NCBI RefSeq assembly: GCF_000956595.1
Contig: NZ_JYOO01000001.1
Coordinates: 1-64,000 of the forward strand
Reading direction: 5' to 3'
DNA from: Priestia aryabhattai B8W22
GTDB taxonomy: Bacteria > Bacillota > Bacilli > Bacillales > Bacillaceae_H
DNA length: 64,000 bases
The notes under the pieces are model-generated. The model was not told where the DNA came from, did not search any database, and saw only the letters and a list, made by a program, of their open reading frames with translations. Below, in pieces: positions 9,046 through 18,192 of the stretch (position 1 is the first letter of the stretch; every line of letters starts with the position of its first letter). Position numbers and translations under genes: made by a program.

Positions 9046-9675
9046 ATGATGAACGATGAAGTGTTAACCATATTTAACGACCAACAGGATCGCATAGGAA
9101 CAGCGTCTCGCAAAGAAGTTCACGAAAAAGGCTATTGGCACGAAGCGTTTCACTGCTGGTTTGTCAGCCGCGAAAATGATACAGACTATATTTACTTCCA
9201 AATTCGCAGCGAACAAAAACAAGATTATCCCGGCGCGCTTGATATCACAGCTGCCGGACATTTGCTTCATACAGAAACCGCTGAGGACGGTGTAAGAGAA
9301 ATTCACGAAGAGCTCGGCGTCAACATTTCATTTGATGAATTGCTTCCTTTAGATGTCTTTAAATACGAAGTATCTCAGCCGCACTATATTGATAAAGAAT
9401 TTGCACACATATTTTTATACCACAACTCTTATCCTCTTAGTGCTTTTACGTTGCAGCAAGAAGAAGTATCAGGACTTGTAAAAGCACCTTTTTCTAACTT
9501 TTGCGAACTATGGCTTGGAAATCAAACAGAACTTATCGTTGAAGGGATAACAAATGAAAAAGAGCCTATCCACCGTACAGCACATAAAAGTGAATTTGCT
9601 CCTCATCCCGAAGCTTATTATAAAACAATTATTGCATGTATTAGTCAGCAGCTGAATTCAGCAAAAAAAGCTTAG
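9046..9675 (+). CDS. NUDIX hydrolase, isopentenyl-diphosphate-isomerase-like branch
   Basis: A 209-residue NUDIX-fold protein. The Nudix box is in GHLLHTETAEDGVREIHEEL (about residues 76-95), with the expected G-x5-E-x7-REIHEEL spacing. The N-terminal pattern EVLTIFNDQQDRIGTASRKEVHEKGYWHEAFH is like the YfcD/Idi-type group that hydrolyses or isomerises diphosphate compounds. The substrate is unknown. The start is the first of two adjacent ATG codons at 9046, behind GGGGGA; upstream in-frame codons lack a ribosome site. The last codons form one arm of a palindromic terminator shared with the convergent thioesterase gene. Confidence 0.8.
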   Translation: MMNDEVLTIFNDQQDRIGTASRKEVHEKGYWHEAFHCWFVSRENDTDYIYFQIRSEQKQDYPGALDITAAGHLLHTETAEDGVREIHEELGVNISFDELLPLDVFKYEVSQPHYIDKEFAHIFLYHNSYPLSAFTLQQEEVSGLVKAPFSNFCELWLGNQTELIVEGITNEKEPIHRTAHKSEFAPHPEAYYKTIIACISQQLNSAKKA

Positions 9676-9698
9676 AATCCTAAGCTTTTTTTGCTGAA
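9657..9698. terminator. bidirectional terminator inside two convergent coding ends
   Basis: A perfect inverted repeat with 19-bp arms (TTCAGCAAAAAAAGCTTAG and its complement) and a four-base loop AATC. Both neighbouring genes run into it, so its arms encode the last residues of each. The two unrelated proteins therefore both end in SAKKA. Confidence 0.9.
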
Positions 9699-10078
9699 AA
9701 AATCATATATGTTGCACTGCCAAGCGCAACAAGCTTGCCGCTGCTGTCTTCAATTTTCACTTCTCCAACAGCAAGCGTTTTGCCGCGGTGAGACAGTGTA
9801 GATTTAGCAACTAAATAATCACCTATACCCGGCCTTGTGTAATTTACTTTTAACTCAACTGTACTGGCACTTTCCTCTTCAGAAAGAGAAGACCGCACAG
9901 CTGAACCAACCGCCGCGTCGATAAGCGTAGCAATAACGCCTCCATGAACCGTTCCTCTTCCCTGCAGAAGCTGCGGCTGAATCGTGATTTTTAACTCCGC
10001 ATATCCTTTTTCAAGCAGCTTTTCTTCAATACCTATATAATCCCAAAACGGAATCATCCCTTTACTCGTTCGTTTCAT
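9680..10078 (-). CDS. hotdog-fold thioesterase, PaaI family
   Basis: A small cytoplasmic acyl-CoA thioesterase-like protein of 132 residues. The hotdog helix motif HGGVIATLIDAAVGSAV (about residues 46-62) carries the HGG and aspartate typical of PaaI/YdiI-type thioesterases. VNYTRPGIGDYLVAKSTLSHRGKTLAVGEVKI is the usual strand region that follows. Substrate unknown; aryl- or fatty-acyl-CoA are typical for the family. The start ATG at 10078 sits eight bases after AAAGGA; an ATG at 10096 in frame has no ribosome site. Convergent with the NUDIX gene, with a shared palindromic terminator. Confidence 0.85.
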   Translation of the reverse strand: MKRTSKGMIPFWDYIGIEEKLLEKGYAELKITIQPQLLQGRGTVHGGVIATLIDAAVGSAVRSSLSEEESASTVELKVNYTRPGIGDYLVAKSTLSHRGKTLAVGEVKIEDSSGKLVALGSATYMIFSAKKA

Positions 10079-10152
10079 CAATCTCATCCTTTGCATAAAT
10101 AACTATGTAAGAAATTCTAGAAAGGCTGGAAAACTCCTGTTTTTTACATACA

Positions 10153-10184
10153 AAAAGCGCTTGCTCTTTAGCAAGCGCTTTTTA
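10153..10184 (-). terminator. terminator of topB
   Basis: Perfect hairpin AAAAAGCGCTTGCT / AGCAAGCGCTTTTT with loop CTTT, a few bases past the topB stop codon. Confidence 0.9.
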
Positions 10185-10189
10185 TCCTT

Positions 10190-12343
10190 CTATTTTTCAA
10201 ATAAAAACTGCACTTTATTTTCTTTCCATTCTAACTTAGCGTTAAAGGTTTTATCACCTTTTTTAAACCCTTCAATCAAATCTGTCTGTCCTTCGCTTAG
10301 CAGCTTTTTTAAATTAGCCTGCGTGACTGTTTTACCTAAAATCTTTTTTGATACGGTAAACGTGCATTTTGTTTTTGCATAGTTTGAGCATCCGTAAAAG
10401 GAGCCTTTATCGACTACTTTTCCATCGCAAAGCTTACATGAACCAAACGATTTAGAAGAAAAACCTTTACCTTTGCCCTTACCTTTTCGCTGAATGGATT
10501 CAGTATCGTATCCGCTGAAGTTCCACTTGCTTTCTGCTTCGACAGCATCTTCGATAATTTTAGCTGACAGCTTCTTTGTTTGTTCCATAAAGGCAGCGGC
10601 TGATGCTGTTCCTTCACCAATTTCAGCTAAACGCTGCTCCCACTTAGCCGTCATTTCTGGAGAAGCTAAAATTTTATCTCCAATCGCGTCAATCAATACC
10701 TTTCCTTTATCAGTCGCAAATACTTGGTTTTTTTTCACATCAATATATTTACGATCTTTAAGCATTGTAATGATTCCAGCGCGCGTAGCTTCCGTCCCTA
10801 AGCCTTCTGATTTTGCTAAAATCTTCTCAAGCTCGTCATTATCTAAATGCTTACCCGCCGTCTTCATCAGTGTAATCAATTGACCTTCCGTGTAGCGTTT
10901 TGGCGGCTGTGTTTTACCTTCTTTTACGTCTACTTTAACAACTTTACCTTCTTCACCTTCTTGGACATTCGGAAGGATAACATCATCGTCTTTCTCATTT
11001 TGAAAAATTACTTTGCGCCAGCCTTCTTGAATTTGCTGCTTTCCTTTTGAAATAAAGGCGGCTCGCTTTTCCACGAGTGTCGTAATGGTTGTATAGTCAA
11101 AAATCGCTTTTTCATAGTGTGCTGCAATTAGCCTTCTTACGACTAAGTCGTAAATTTTCTGTTCGTCTCCTGACAGTTTGCTCGGGTCCTTCACTTGTTC
11201 CGTCGGAATGATCGCATAGTGATCACTCACTTTTTTTGCATTTACATAGCGCTTATTTCCTAGAATTGAAGAGTACGGAAGCGGAAATAAATGTTCGTAT
11301 TCAGAAAAAGCGCTCAGCTTTTCTAAAATCTCAGGAAACGTTTCTGCTTCACCTTCTGTTACGTAGTTTGAGTCTGATCTCGGATAAGAAACAATTCCTT
11401 TCTGATACAACCCTTGCAGCACATCAAGCGTCTTTTTAGGTGAAAACTTAAACGCTTTATTCGCCGTTGCTTGAAGTGATGATAGATTAAATAATAAAGG
11501 CGGCTGGAACTCTTTTCGCTCCGTTACGAGTTCATGAACTTCCGCGTCTTTTCCTTCGCAAAACTGAGCAATTTTATATGCCATCTCTTTTTCTTTGAGA
11601 CGTGATTCTCCGTCTTGATGCCATTTGCCTTCATACTTCTTTCCTTCAATATCAAACTTAGCAAGCACTTCCCAAAAAGGCTCTGATTTAAAGTTATCAA
11701 TTTCCTTTTCACGCTTTACAATTAAAGCAAGCGTTGGCGTCTGCACGCGTCCTGCTGAAAAAACATCTGACATGCCATGCTTTTTTAACAAAATGCTATA
11801 CACCCGTGAAGCATTCATCCCAACGACCCAATCTGCACATGCTCTTGTATAGGCTTCATAATAAAGGTTGCGCGTATCGCTTTCATCTTTTAATTGTTGA
11901 AAACCATCATAAATGGCTTTTGGCGTTAAAGAAGAAATCCACAATCGTTTCATCGGCTTATGAACACCTGACAGCTGAATGATATTACGGACGATTAATT
12001 CTCCTTCGCGCCCCGCATCTCCCGCATGTATGATTTCTGTGACCGTCGGCTTTTTAAGCAATTTTTTTACCACTTGAAACTGCTTTGCTTTTGAGCGCGT
12101 CACTTCATATTGAAAACGGTCTGGAATCATTGGCAGCGTGTCAATTGACCACTTTTTCCACTCCGGCTTATAATCTTCCGGACTTACAAGCTGACATAAA
12201 TGCCCCACTGCCCACGTCACATATGCTCCGTCTGTAAACACTTCATTCGGTGGAATCTCTAAATAGCCGTCGTGACGCTTCGGCTTGAACTGTGAAGCTA
12301 GCGTCGATCCTTGATCCGGCTTTTCTGCAATAATTAACTTCAT
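10190..12343 (-). CDS. topB: DNA topoisomerase III (type IA)
   Basis: A 717-residue type IA topoisomerase, close to the length of B. subtilis TopB. It begins with the TOPRIM domain (KLIIAEKPDQGSTLA; DAGREGELIVRNI). The central domain carries the active-site tyrosine in GIVSYPRSDSNYVTE. VKEGKTQPPKRYTEGQLITLM and GLGTEATRAGIITML are further family motifs. A C-terminal zinc-finger-like segment has CKLCDGKVVDKGSFYGCSNY with a later cysteine. It decatenates DNA and relaxes negative supercoils via a transient tyrosyl linkage. The start is the ATG giving MKLIIAEK, with AAGGTGAT upstream; an in-frame ATG eight codons earlier is not supported. Type III enzymes are common on large plasmids, which fits the replicon at 42-46 kb. 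Confidence 0.95.
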   Translation of the reverse strand: MKLIIAEKPDQGSTLASQFKPKRHDGYLEIPPNEVFTDGAYVTWAVGHLCQLVSPEDYKPEWKKWSIDTLPMIPDRFQYEVTRSKAKQFQVVKKLLKKPTVTEIIHAGDAGREGELIVRNIIQLSGVHKPMKRLWISSLTPKAIYDGFQQLKDESDTRNLYYEAYTRACADWVVGMNASRVYSILLKKHGMSDVFSAGRVQTPTLALIVKREKEIDNFKSEPFWEVLAKFDIEGKKYEGKWHQDGESRLKEKEMAYKIAQFCEGKDAEVHELVTERKEFQPPLLFNLSSLQATANKAFKFSPKKTLDVLQGLYQKGIVSYPRSDSNYVTEGEAETFPEILEKLSAFSEYEHLFPLPYSSILGNKRYVNAKKVSDHYAIIPTEQVKDPSKLSGDEQKIYDLVVRRLIAAHYEKAIFDYTTITTLVEKRAAFISKGKQQIQEGWRKVIFQNEKDDDVILPNVQEGEEGKVVKVDVKEGKTQPPKRYTEGQLITLMKTAGKHLDNDELEKILAKSEGLGTEATRAGIITMLKDRKYIDVKKNQVFATDKGKVLIDAIGDKILASPEMTAKWEQRLAEIGEGTASAAAFMEQTKKLSAKIIEDAVEAESKWNFSGYDTESIQRKGKGKGKGFSSKSFGSCKLCDGKVVDKGSFYGCSNYAKTKCTFTVSKKILGKTVTQANLKKLLSEGQTDLIEGFKKGDKTFNAKLEWKENKVQFLFEK

Positions 12344-12509
12344 GTATTTAATCACCTTACATTTCAAATTTCCATGTGAAACTTAGTCAGTTTTATTATT
12401 TTATCATAGAAAGAGCTGTTGGAGTATGAATGGGGAGAAAAGTAGTTTCAATGAGAAATACATATTCCATTTTAAAAGCGTGTCAGTGTCCGTTATAATT
12501 TTTCAATAA

Positions 12510-12539
12510 AAAAGCTGTAGATCATTTTCTACAGCTTCG
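12510..12539 (-). terminator. terminator of arsR-arsB
   Basis: Hairpin AAGCTGTAGA / CTACAGCTT followed on the minus strand by a run of six T. It lies about 70 bases past the arsB stop codon. Confidence 0.8.
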
Positions 12540-12607
12540 ATACACATCTGAATTTTTCTGGCACAGTCATTATCATATCGACTAAAACAAATCTCCTTTA
12601 GCACGCG

Positions 12608-13906
12608 TTATGAAATAATCAATAACCACATATACAAACCAACAAGCGTAATAAACAATGTCGGAATCGTTAAGATAATCCCCGTTTTAAGATACGTTCC
12701 CCAGGAAATTTTCACGCCTTTTGTTGACAGAACATGAAGCCATAAAAGCGTCGCTAAAGAGCCTATCGGGGTAATTTTTGGTCCTAAATCCGATCCAATG
12801 ACATTTGCATAAACGAGCGCTTCCTTGATTGTTCCAGCTGCGTGTGTGGCATCGATTGCTAGTGCATCAATCATAACGGTTGGCATATTGTTCATAATCG
12901 ATGAAAGAATAGCCGCAGTGAATCCCATACCGATCGTTGCTGCAAACAGTCCATGACTGGCCGTTGCTTGTATCACGTCAGCCAGAATTTCTGTTAAACC
13001 AGCATTACGCAAGCCGTATACAACAACATACATGCCGATAGAGAAAAAGACAATCGCCCACGGAGCTCCCTGTAACACTTTTTTTGTATGAACCGCTCGG
13101 CTTTTTTTGGCCATCATCAAAAATAGGATAGCGATAATACCTGCGATGATCGAAACAGGGACGCTAAAGAATTCTCCAATTAAATAGCCTAGTACTAACA
13201 AAACTAAGACAATTCCAGATAGCCGGAACATCTTTTCATCTTTGATGGCATCCACTGGCTTCTGCAAATCTGCTACATTGTATTTCTTAGGGATTCTTTT
13301 GCGAAAATACACATACAAGACCATAATACTTGCAAACAGAGAAACTAAATCTGGAACAATCATGCGTGATGCAAATTCAGAAAAGCTAATACCAAAGAAG
13401 TCGGCCGATACGATATTCACTAAGTTACTAACAACAAGCGGCAGCGAAGTTGTATCCGCAATAAATCCACTTGCGATAATAAACGGAAAAACCATTTTAT
13501 CGTCGAACTTTAATGCCCGAACCATAGCTAAAACAATGGGTGTTAAAATCAAAGCTGCTCCGTCATTAGCAAATAGCGCTGCTACAACGGCTCCAAGAAG
13601 AGACACGTAAACAAACATACGCCCACCGTTCCCTCCTGCAGCTCTAGCCATATGAAGCGCTGCCCATTCAAAGAAACCAATTTCATCTAAAATTAAAGAA
13701 ATAATAATAATAGCAATAAACGTAAGAGTCGCATTCCACACAATGCTGGTTACCTCAAGCACGTCTTGAAAATCAACAACGCCTGCCAGTAAAGCAAGAA
13801 TAGCTCCCCCGCAAGCCGACCAGCCGATTGATAAATTCTTCGGCTGCCAAATGACAAAAATTAATGTTACTAAAAAAATCAATGATGCTAGTACAACTGA
13901 TGCCAC
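12608..13906 (-). CDS. arsB: arsenite efflux permease ArsB
   Basis: A 432-residue, roughly twelve-helix permease of the ArsB/NhaD superfamily that exports arsenite (and antimonite) across the cytoplasmic membrane. Family segments seen include [36 protein letters not shown] and [16 protein letters not shown], the last being close to the ArsB substrate-site region. The length matches ArsB. The GTG start follows TGGAGG at 7-8 bases. It is 15 bases downstream of arsR in one transcription unit. No arsC arsenate reductase or arsA ATPase follows, so arsenate resistance would rely on a reductase elsewhere. Confidence 0.88.
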   Translation of the reverse strand: MASVVLASLIFLVTLIFVIWQPKNLSIGWSACGGAILALLAGVVDFQDVLEVTSIVWNATLTFIAIIIISLILDEIGFFEWAALHMARAAGGNGGRMFVYVSLLGAVVAALFANDGAALILTPIVLAMVRALKFDDKMVFPFIIASGFIADTTSLPLVVSNLVNIVSADFFGISFSEFASRMIVPDLVSLFASIMVLYVYFRKRIPKKYNVADLQKPVDAIKDEKMFRLSGIVLVLLVLGYLIGEFFSVPVSIIAGIIAILFLMMAKKSRAVHTKKVLQGAPWAIVFFSIGMYVVVYGLRNAGLTEILADVIQATASHGLFAATIGMGFTAAILSSIMNNMPTVMIDALAIDATHAAGTIKEALVYANVIGSDLGPKITPIGSLATLLWLHVLSTKGVKISWGTYLKTGIILTIPTLFITLVGLYMWLLIIS

Positions 13907-13921
13907 TTTTTAAACCTCCAA

Positions 13922-14272
13922 TTATTCACAACAACTAATACGCAGTCCTTGTTTTTCTAGCTCTTTTAAACGTTTGTCCTGACTTGGTACAGATTCAAGT
14001 ATGCCCAGAACAAATTCATAGTGCTGGCTTTCTTTATTAAGAGAATAAAAAACCCATTGCCCTTTTCTTCTTTCCTTCACAAGCTCAGCATCTCTTAATT
14101 TTCGTAAATGTTGACTAATTGAAGGTTGGCTAGCTTGATAGATACCTACGAACTCACACACACAGCATTCATTGTTCTCTATTAATTTCACCATCGAAAG
14201 CCTTGTTTTATCCCCCAATAATTTTAGGATGTGGGCTGCCTTTTCAATACTATCTATAGATTTTGTACTCAT
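13922..14272 (-). CDS. arsR: ArsR-family metalloregulatory repressor
   Basis: A 116-residue winged-helix repressor. The metal-sensing segment ECCVCEFVGIYQASQPSISQHLRKL places a CVC pair at the start of the recognition-helix region, the arsenite-type (alpha-3) sensor site; a further CC pair ends the protein. It should dissociate from DNA on binding As(III)/Sb(III) and derepress arsB immediately downstream. The ATG start follows AGGAGGTG with good spacing. The adjacent arsB supports the arsenic assignment over other metals. Confidence 0.88.
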   Translation of the reverse strand: MSTKSIDSIEKAAHILKLLGDKTRLSMVKLIENNECCVCEFVGIYQASQPSISQHLRKLRDAELVKERRKGQWVFYSLNKESQHYEFVLGILESVPSQDKRLKELEKQGLRISCCE

Positions 14273-14326
14273 TAATGAACACCTCCTACTCCCTTTCAGC
14301 TGATGTATAATAATGGGCTTATGTAT

Positions 14327-14339
14327 TAATGCTTCATTA
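14327..14339. promoter_or_regulatory. possible ArsR operator
   Basis: Short perfect dyad TAATG-CTT-CATTA, 55-67 bases upstream of the arsR start, in AT-rich promoter-like DNA. ArsR proteins bind short AT-rich dyads at their own promoters. Assignment is by position only. Confidence 0.3.
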
Positions 14340-14566
14340 CTATAATTGATTTCTAACTGATTTACAATTTTTTAGTGAACAAAAAGTGATTTAGTAGTTG
14401 TTTAAGGATTTGATTTAAAGAAATTATTTTTTCCTACTAATTTAAGTCAAATCTAGCATACGATAATATAGGTATGTTTTCTCGTAAAAATGCTACTAAT
14501 GTCCTTGGACAAACATACATACTTATTTTGTCTATTTGAATAAAATATAGAGAAAAATAAGAAAGG

Positions 14567-15253
14567 ATGATTACGATTAAAAAACATTATTCCTATTATA
14601 ATCCGCAAGATGGTAAATATTATGTAGACAAGCCTTACTCTCTTAGAGACAATAAAGTATCCCCCTCTGCTTCCCCTAAAATCCCTTTAAAAAATACAGC
14701 CGACAGAGCTTATAAAATCCCTGTATTCCTCAGCCACCCGTCTATGCTTAATACTACTCAAACAAGATTTCTTAATCGCTTAATCGATGAAATTGAACGT
14801 GCTCTTCTTTTCCCTCGCACACTTCCTGATACAGAGCAATATCCTAATAAAACGATAACAAGCGTTCGCCGAATGATACTCTCTAGCTATGGGTTGATCG
14901 CGGTGAATATGCAGCAAGTCTTCGCCAATTATACCATGACGAATATTCCCGGCGGTACACCTCCGCCACCATCATGGGAAGGCGCTCCATTTTTACAAAT
15001 AGAGCCAAGCATGGGTTACCAACGAGGCCTGCCTTTACTTCTTATCAAAGAATCAGGTGTCAATAGTATAGGCGTATGGAATCCATCAGTAGTTCCGTTC
15101 TTTATCATTGAATGGGATTCTTCAAAGCCGCTTGATGAGTTTTTTAACCGTGTTGAATGGAGAGAAATATTTCAAAACTGGGTAGCTCAAGTACGAAATG
15201 GCTATTTTATTCAAACACAGCCTTCCTATCGATATGGCCCGGATGATCTATAG
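14567..15253 (+). CDS. TIR/SLOG-like nucleotide-binding-fold protein of unknown function
   Basis: A 228-residue soluble protein. From about residue 50 it has a Rossmann/TIR-like pattern: strand KIPVFLSHPSML, a helix with FLNRLIDEIERALL, then FPRTL, a YPNK loop, SSYGLIAVNMQQ, and later LQIEPSMGYQRGLPLLLIKE with conserved-looking Glu-Pro and Gly. It ends with a helix containing WREIFQNWVAQVRNGYF. This arrangement is seen in TIR/SLOG-like domains of unknown role, some found near defence genes; I cannot name the subfamily. The start is uncertain: the ATG at 14567 directly abuts AAAGG, too close for normal initiation, while the in-frame ATT at 14576 has the right spacing. It is followed 72 bases later by a second unknown gene on the same strand. 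Confidence 0.65.
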   Translation: MITIKKHYSYYNPQDGKYYVDKPYSLRDNKVSPSASPKIPLKNTADRAYKIPVFLSHPSMLNTTQTRFLNRLIDEIERALLFPRTLPDTEQYPNKTITSVRRMILSSYGLIAVNMQQVFANYTMTNIPGGTPPPPSWEGAPFLQIEPSMGYQRGLPLLLIKESGVNSIGVWNPSVVPFFIIEWDSSKPLDEFFNRVEWREIFQNWVAQVRNGYFIQTQPSYRYGPDDL

Positions 15254-15325
15254 AAATTACTTCACGCGAAAAGTACTTTCGAAAGCTATTCTTATAAACA
15301 ACGTTGAAATGTGAGGTGAATATAA

Positions 15326-16027
15326 TTGACTCTAATTACTAGTGGGACATGCGTAGGAGTTCTATATCGAGCTAATGCCGGTTCATCATGCAGAAACGGG
15401 TACTGTGTTCATAATGGAAGATTAGTAGGCGGCGTCATAAGCTCAAATGGCGGTACCTTAACGGTTACAAGAAGCATCGATAACACAAAGTTACAGACCT
15501 ATAATGGTATTCTTCTAAGTCACCGAGCCGTAAATCGAACGACAGGGCAAGTCACGCAGCAATATTTGTATTTTAGAAAAAATCAGTTAGAAAAAGTAGA
15601 AGTCACACCTTATACACAATATAGTGACCCTAGCTGTCAAAGAGAAAGTCATTACAACATCCCCGATGTTATCTACCCGGGTGAATGTGTAGGAATCAGA
15701 TATCGGTCAGGAGATGAATGGCATATAGGAAACGGGCGATATCTATATTGGACAGGCCAAGTGAATCACTGTATATTTGATGAACGTCCGCAAAGTACAA
15801 ATAGACAATTTTTACGGCAGATTTGGTACGTACACTGGATACTTGATCCAAACAATGAACGAAATATTATAACTCAAAAGATCTCTCGAGGACGTGAATC
15901 TCCAAGAGGTGAACGCAGAATTTATGCTTTTAAGAATCTGCTTCCAGCTAATGGTGAGACGGTCCTTGTAAAAGCTGCTTCTCCTGTAAATTCTGCTTCT
16001 TGGCCTTTTCGCATTATCTATCAGTAA
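15326..16027 (+). CDS. unknown protein with a duplicated beta-rich domain
   Basis: A 233-residue protein that I do not recognise. It appears to contain two related halves: SGTCVGVLYRANAGSSC...NGYCVHNGRLVGG (about residues 6-40) and PGECVGIRYRSGDEWHIGNG...YWTGQV (about 115-145). Each half later has a bulky strand ending in a lysine/valine-rich turn (QYLYFRKNQLEKVEV and RIYAFKNLLPANGETVLV). No signal peptide or membrane segment is visible. The TTG start at 15326 is supported by GAGGTGA six bases upstream. It is co-directional with the TIR/SLOG-like gene, with no terminator seen between them, so the two probably form one unit. Function unknown. Confidence 0.6.
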   Translation: MTLITSGTCVGVLYRANAGSSCRNGYCVHNGRLVGGVISSNGGTLTVTRSIDNTKLQTYNGILLSHRAVNRTTGQVTQQYLYFRKNQLEKVEVTPYTQYSDPSCQRESHYNIPDVIYPGECVGIRYRSGDEWHIGNGRYLYWTGQVNHCIFDERPQSTNRQFLRQIWYVHWILDPNNERNIITQKISRGRESPRGERRIYAFKNLLPANGETVLVKAASPVNSASWPFRIIYQ

Positions 16028-16119
16028 GAAAAACAGATTGTAATCCTTAATGCTATTACAACTCCCATCCTCCGCCTAGTTTCCTCTCAAAATCCCACAA
16101 ATAGGTCAAGGTCAATTTG

Positions 16120-16157
16120 AACTGCCCCTCCAATGGTTAACCATTGGAGGGGCAGTT
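16120..16157. terminator. 38-bp perfect palindrome, bidirectional terminator candidate
   Basis: AACTGCCCCTCCAATGGTT followed by its exact complement, with no loop. It lies between the convergent unknown gene and yibF. The T-runs on either side are short and interrupted, so it may also be a protein site. Confidence 0.65.
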
Positions 16158-16195
16158 TCTTATGACTTTTTGTTTTTATTTGTCCATACGCTTCT

Positions 16196-16978
16196 CTACT
16201 TTATTTTCTTGTACTGCTTCCCTTTTTCTCTTTTTTGTAAGAAAATAGAAGCGCTAATCCAAGAAGTAATCGGAATAATAATGGCTACACCAATGCCTCC
16301 GCTTAAAATAGAAATGACTTCTGCACAAAAGGTTTTTGAATTGATAATGTCTCCAAACGAATACGACAATCTCTTAAACCAGATAATTAACGTCAAATAC
16401 CCGCCTACAAAGGCAAAATACAGTGTATTGGTTGTGGTGCCCAAAATATCTCTTCCGATTTTCAAACCAGAATTGAAGAGATTTTTTTTAGTTACGGACG
16501 GATCATGAACAAATAACTCATTCATAGAAGACGAAATAGATAGCGAAATATCAATGATCGCTCCTATGGCACCCATAATAATTGTACAAATGGCTATTTT
16601 AGCAAAATCAATGCCAACATAAAGTGAAAAAGCGTTAATTTCTTCTTCCTGTTCTTCTCCAAATCCTTGAATCATTGCATGATGTTCAATAATAAAAATA
16701 AAGAACACTAAAACAGCTAAGGTAATAATTGTTGAAACAAACGCAGCAAGCGTTTTATGATTGAATTTATTGATATAAAATAAATTAATGCAGCTAATGA
16801 TTGTACAAGCTATCAACGTAACAACAATCGTATTTTTTATAGACAGCATAAAGAGAATGGTTAGAAAAATAACGCCAAAATTCAAGAACAAAGCAAGGAA
16901 AGATCTAATCCCTTTTTTTCCGCCCACAATACTCATCAGAATAAATAAAATAAGAGCAAGCAATAGTAAAACGTTCAC
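16196..16978 (-). CDS. YibE/F-family membrane protein (second gene of the pair)
   Basis: A 260-residue polytopic membrane protein with about seven hydrophobic segments. The segment IMGAIGAIIDISLSISSSMNEL followed by KNLFNSGLKIGRDILGTTTNTLYFAFVGG is the YibE/F family signature, repeated in the partner gene. The function is unknown; a transport-related role is often assumed. Its start overlaps the stop of the upstream partner by four bases (ATGA), indicating translational coupling. Confidence 0.8.
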   Translation of the reverse strand: MNVLLLLALILFILMSIVGGKKGIRSFLALFLNFGVIFLTILFMLSIKNTIVVTLIACTIISCINLFYINKFNHKTLAAFVSTIITLAVLVFFIFIIEHHAMIQGFGEEQEEEINAFSLYVGIDFAKIAICTIIMGAIGAIIDISLSISSSMNELFVHDPSVTKKNLFNSGLKIGRDILGTTTNTLYFAFVGGYLTLIIWFKRLSYSFGDIINSKTFCAEVISILSGGIGVAIIIPITSWISASIFLQKREKGKQYKKIK

Positions 16979-18141
16979 TTTCTGTTCCCCTTCCTAAAAA
17001 TAAAAAGAATCGAAAGATAGAGTGTAATTGGAATCGTTAAAACAATGCCAATGCTGCCAGTAAGAGCACGGATTAACTCCAAGGAGAAATTCATCGAAAA
17101 CGTATATCCTAAAGGAGAGCCATTCTTTAAATAAAGAAGAACCATTGGGATTGTTCCGCTTATATACGAAAAAAATAAAATATTCGTCATAGCTCCCATA
17201 ATGTCTCCGCCAATTTCCTTGCCCGATTTCAGTAAATCTTTGTGCGCTATCTCTTTATTCTTTTCATATAGTTCATAAACAGAAGAAGTAATGGTAATCG
17301 CTACATCCATGACAGCTCCCAATGATCCGATTAATACCTCACTCATAAATATTTTTTGAGGAGGAATCGTCACAAACTCCATTCCTTCATAATGAAGACC
17401 GTTCGAATCTGTTAGCTGCATGACGATGTAAGCAATTAATAGAGAAACAAATGTACCTATTAAAGTTGAAATAATTGCTACATGCGTTTTTTCTTTATTA
17501 CCGCTTACTAATAACAAAGAAATAACCGTAAAAAGAACGACCGCAACAATACATACAGCTAGCAAGCTCACATTCCCTAGTGCTAGATATACATTGAGGG
17601 CCCCGATTAAAAGAACAATATTAATAAGTAAGCTGATAATTGAATAAAAACCTTGTTTTTTTCCAATCGCCAGCAAAATTAGTATAAATAAGCCCGCGAC
17701 AGCGGTAACCTGCGTGTCCCGCTTCACTCCTTCAATCGTGCCGCTTAAAGCATGCTGTGAATTCTTTTCTAAGGAGACAAAAAGATCTGTTCCGACAGTA
17801 TACTTTTGATCATAAGCACCTGAGTATGAGTACGTATTCTCTAAATGAATAAGCCTTCCTTTATATTTCCCGTTCATGATTTTAGCAACAATTTTTTGAG
17901 AATATACGGCATCTTTGTTGCGATTTAAATCAGTAGATTTGTTTTGTTCTACAACATTCGCCTTCACTACCTCGGCTATCGGTTTTTTATAAAGCGAATA
18001 ATTATGGTTCGTTACTATTAGCGCTATACACAAACAGCAAATTCCTAGTATATAGAGAAAGATTTGTTTACGCGATAATTTATTAGACTTTTGCTTCGAA
18101 AAAAGATTCCTTATATGCTGGGAATACAGAGGTGACATCAC
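16975..18141 (-). CDS. YibE/F-family membrane protein (first gene of the pair)
   Basis: A 388-residue membrane protein. It has an N-terminal membrane anchor (residues about 26-46), an extracytoplasmic domain to about residue 150 containing AKIMNGKYKGRLIHLENTYSYSG, and then about seven helices with the signature GSLGAVMDVAITITSSVYELYE and KDLLKSGKEIGGDIMGAMTNILFFSYISG. Only this protein of the pair has the extra N-terminal domain. The start is GTG at 18141 or the next codon ATG, behind AAAGGA. A strong hairpin lies in the leader region 52-84 bases upstream. Confidence 0.8.
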   Translation of the reverse strand: MMSPLYSQHIRNLFSKQKSNKLSRKQIFLYILGICCLCIALIVTNHNYSLYKKPIAEVVKANVVEQNKSTDLNRNKDAVYSQKIVAKIMNGKYKGRLIHLENTYSYSGAYDQKYTVGTDLFVSLEKNSQHALSGTIEGVKRDTQVTAVAGLFILILLAIGKKQGFYSIISLLINIVLLIGALNVYLALGNVSLLAVCIVAVVLFTVISLLLVSGNKEKTHVAIISTLIGTFVSLLIAYIVMQLTDSNGLHYEGMEFVTIPPQKIFMSEVLIGSLGAVMDVAITITSSVYELYEKNKEIAHKDLLKSGKEIGGDIMGAMTNILFFSYISGTIPMVLLYLKNGSPLGYTFSMNFSLELIRALTGSIGIVLTIPITLYLSILFIFRKGNRK

Positions 18142-18192
18142 ATAATTCCTTTCTGGTTATTATTTGAAACGCAGGGCTTTTGAACATGAAGA

